A DNA stretch of 12,918 nt from CAYUAI01 sp964442745 (lineage in GTDB: Bacteria > Pseudomonadota > Gammaproteobacteria > S012-40). The stretch is from positions 1 through 12,918 of the forward strand of contig CAYUAI010000104.1 of assembly GCA_964442745.1 (NCBI GenBank). The letters run 5' to 3'. The position numbers and the translations under genes were made by a program. The notes beneath the pieces were generated by a model. The model worked only from the letters and a program-made list of their open reading frames with translations. It did not search any database and was not told the DNA's origin. This document shows, piece by piece, positions 11,957 to 12,918 of this stretch. Within the stretch, counting starts at the first letter, position 1; every line of letters starts with the position of its first letter.

Positions 11957-12918
11957 TTATTTTGCGTTGAAGACATAATAAAGAATAGGAATTATCAGCA
12001 AGGTTAATAGGGTAGAAACTAAAATGCCGAAGATTAATGAGACCGCAAGGCCACTAAAAATGGGATCATCCAATATAAAAAACGCACCGAGAATGGCGGC
12101 CAAGGCGGTTAATATAATCGGCTTGGCGCGCACGGCACTGGAATGAATGACGGCTTGGTGAAGTGCGCAGCCTTTGCTGTATTCGTCATTAATGAAGTCC
12201 ACCAATAAAATAGAGTTTCTGACGATAATACCGGCTAATGCAATCATGCCAATCATGGAGGTGGCAGTAAACTGAATCGATAGTAAGGCGTGGCCGGGCA
12301 TGACACCGATGATGGTGAGAGGGATCGGCGACATGATAATAAGAGGTAGCGTATAGGATTTAAACTGGGCCACGACGAGCAGGTAGATCAGGATTAAACC
12401 CACCGCGTAGGCTAGCCCCATATCACGAAAAGTTTCATAGGTAATTTGCCATTCGCCATCCCACTTAATGCTGTAGTCGATGGGGACTTGTGGTTGTTTT
12501 ATGAAAAACTGTTCAATTTTATCGCCGTAGACATTATCCAGTTTTTGCTGTTGAAGTTTTTCATAAAGAGCATACATTCCGTAAAGTGGGCTATCGAGGT
12601 CGCCAGCCATGTCGGCAGTGACGAACACCACAGGTAGCATATCTTTGTGATAGATACTGGTTTCTCGGGGGACCTGAGTGATGGTCAATATTTGTGACAG
12701 AGCCACCATTTTATCGCGACCACGGATGTTCAATGCCAAAATGGCATCCAGATTCGATTTATCTGCATTGGCGAATTTCAGGCGGATGGGTACCGAGTAT
12801 TTCAATCCTTCATCATGGACGAAGCTGACATCTTCGCCATCAAGGGCGGTCGCAATAGCACGTACCGCTTGGGTTTGGTTGACGCCTAATAATGCGGCTT
12901 TAGGCCGGTCGAGTTGCA
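11957..12918 (-). CDS. RND efflux transporter permease, C-terminal part (5' end outside window)
   Basis: The last 319 residues of an AcrB-type resistance-nodulation-division pump, a proton-driven inner-membrane exporter that works as a trimer with a periplasmic adaptor and outer-membrane channel. The frame is open to the window edge (QLDRPKAALLGVNQTQAVRAI at its start, a porter-domain segment) and continues through the periplasmic porter and docking region (VTADMAGDLDS, YSIKWDGEW) into five transmembrane helices: GLAYAVGLILIYLLVVAQF, LPLIIMSPIPLTIIGV, MIGMIALAGIIVRNSILLVDF, IILTALAAILGAFFIL and LAVSLIFGILVSTLLTLLIIP. NSILLVDF and AKPIILTALAAILGAF are family hallmarks. The proton-relay aspartates of TM4 lie outside the window. 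Substrates cannot be told. The adaptor gene would be expected further right. No break is visible. Confidence 0.92.
   Translation of the reverse strand, partial: QLDRPKAALLGVNQTQAVRAIATALDGEDVSFVHDEGLKYSVPIRLKFANADKSNLDAILALNIRGRDKMVALSQILTITQVPRETSIYHKDMLPVVFVTADMAGDLDSPLYGMYALYEKLQQQKLDNVYGDKIEQFFIKQPQVPIDYSIKWDGEWQITYETFRDMGLAYAVGLILIYLLVVAQFKSYTLPLIIMSPIPLTIIGVMPGHALLSIQFTATSMIGMIALAGIIVRNSILLVDFINDEYSKGCALHQAVIHSSAVRAKPIILTALAAILGAFFILDDPIFSGLAVSLIFGILVSTLLTLLIIPILYYVFNAK

Noticed and set aside
11798..12007. 69-codon plus ORF after nnrU
   Set aside because: Overlaps the nnrU end and the RND gene in other frames, without ribosome site or domain.

Overview
The window looks like chromosomal DNA of an AT-rich gammaproteobacterium. 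The gene families visible (BaeS/BaeR-like two-component parts, cytoplasmic cyclophilin, AcrB-type RND pump, NnrU, MdoB/LtaS-type phosphoglycerol transferase, outer-membrane cytochrome lipoprotein) fit a Gram-negative, and Shine-Dalgarno motifs precede most intact genes. Intact genes are interleaved with clearly broken ones, so the region seems to be eroding. I cannot name the species.

Layout. Positions 34-1302 (minus): a soluble BaeS-like histidine kinase followed by a BaeR-like response regulator. Both are broken by small out-of-frame deletions, and the regulator has also lost its DNA-binding domain. Positions 1299-2165: two unrecognised ORFs pointing apart and nearly touching, centred on an imperfect 30-bp palindrome. 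Each overlaps its downstream neighbour by an ATGA, and the point where they meet may be a deletion joint. Positions 2162-3575 (plus): an HD-domain nucleotide phosphohydrolase and a SAM methyltransferase. Positions 3626-3943 (minus): a cytochrome c remnant, then a gene-free AT-rich stretch to 4521. Positions 4522-5970 (plus): the most remarkable gene, a lipoprotein with a PKD-like domain followed by fourteen CxxCH heme-binding motifs at almost constant spacing. Positions 6002-8002 (minus): a membrane phosphoglycerol transferase/sulfatase, convergent with the cytochrome.

Positions 8142-8348 hold a small Phd/YefM-like antitoxin with no visible toxin (minus). Positions 8460-9523 are rich in inverted repeats and end in a decayed outer-membrane beta-barrel reading frame resembling the C-terminus of BcsC. 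Positions 9525-12918 return to housekeeping-type genes: cyclophilin PpiB (minus), a small TPR protein (plus, divergent from ppiB across a palindromic promoter region), a 4-oxalocrotonate tautomerase-like enzyme (minus), NnrU (plus), and the C-terminal part of an RND efflux pump (minus, running off the window end).

Functional picture. The multiheme lipoprotein suggests electron transfer at the outer membrane, but no porin, cytochrome maturation gene or quinol dehydrogenase lies in the window, so its partners must be elsewhere. The broken cytochrome upstream of it may be a relic of a larger redox locus. The other intact genes look like independent single-gene units. I saw no tRNA, rRNA, CRISPR array, insertion sequence or phage gene.
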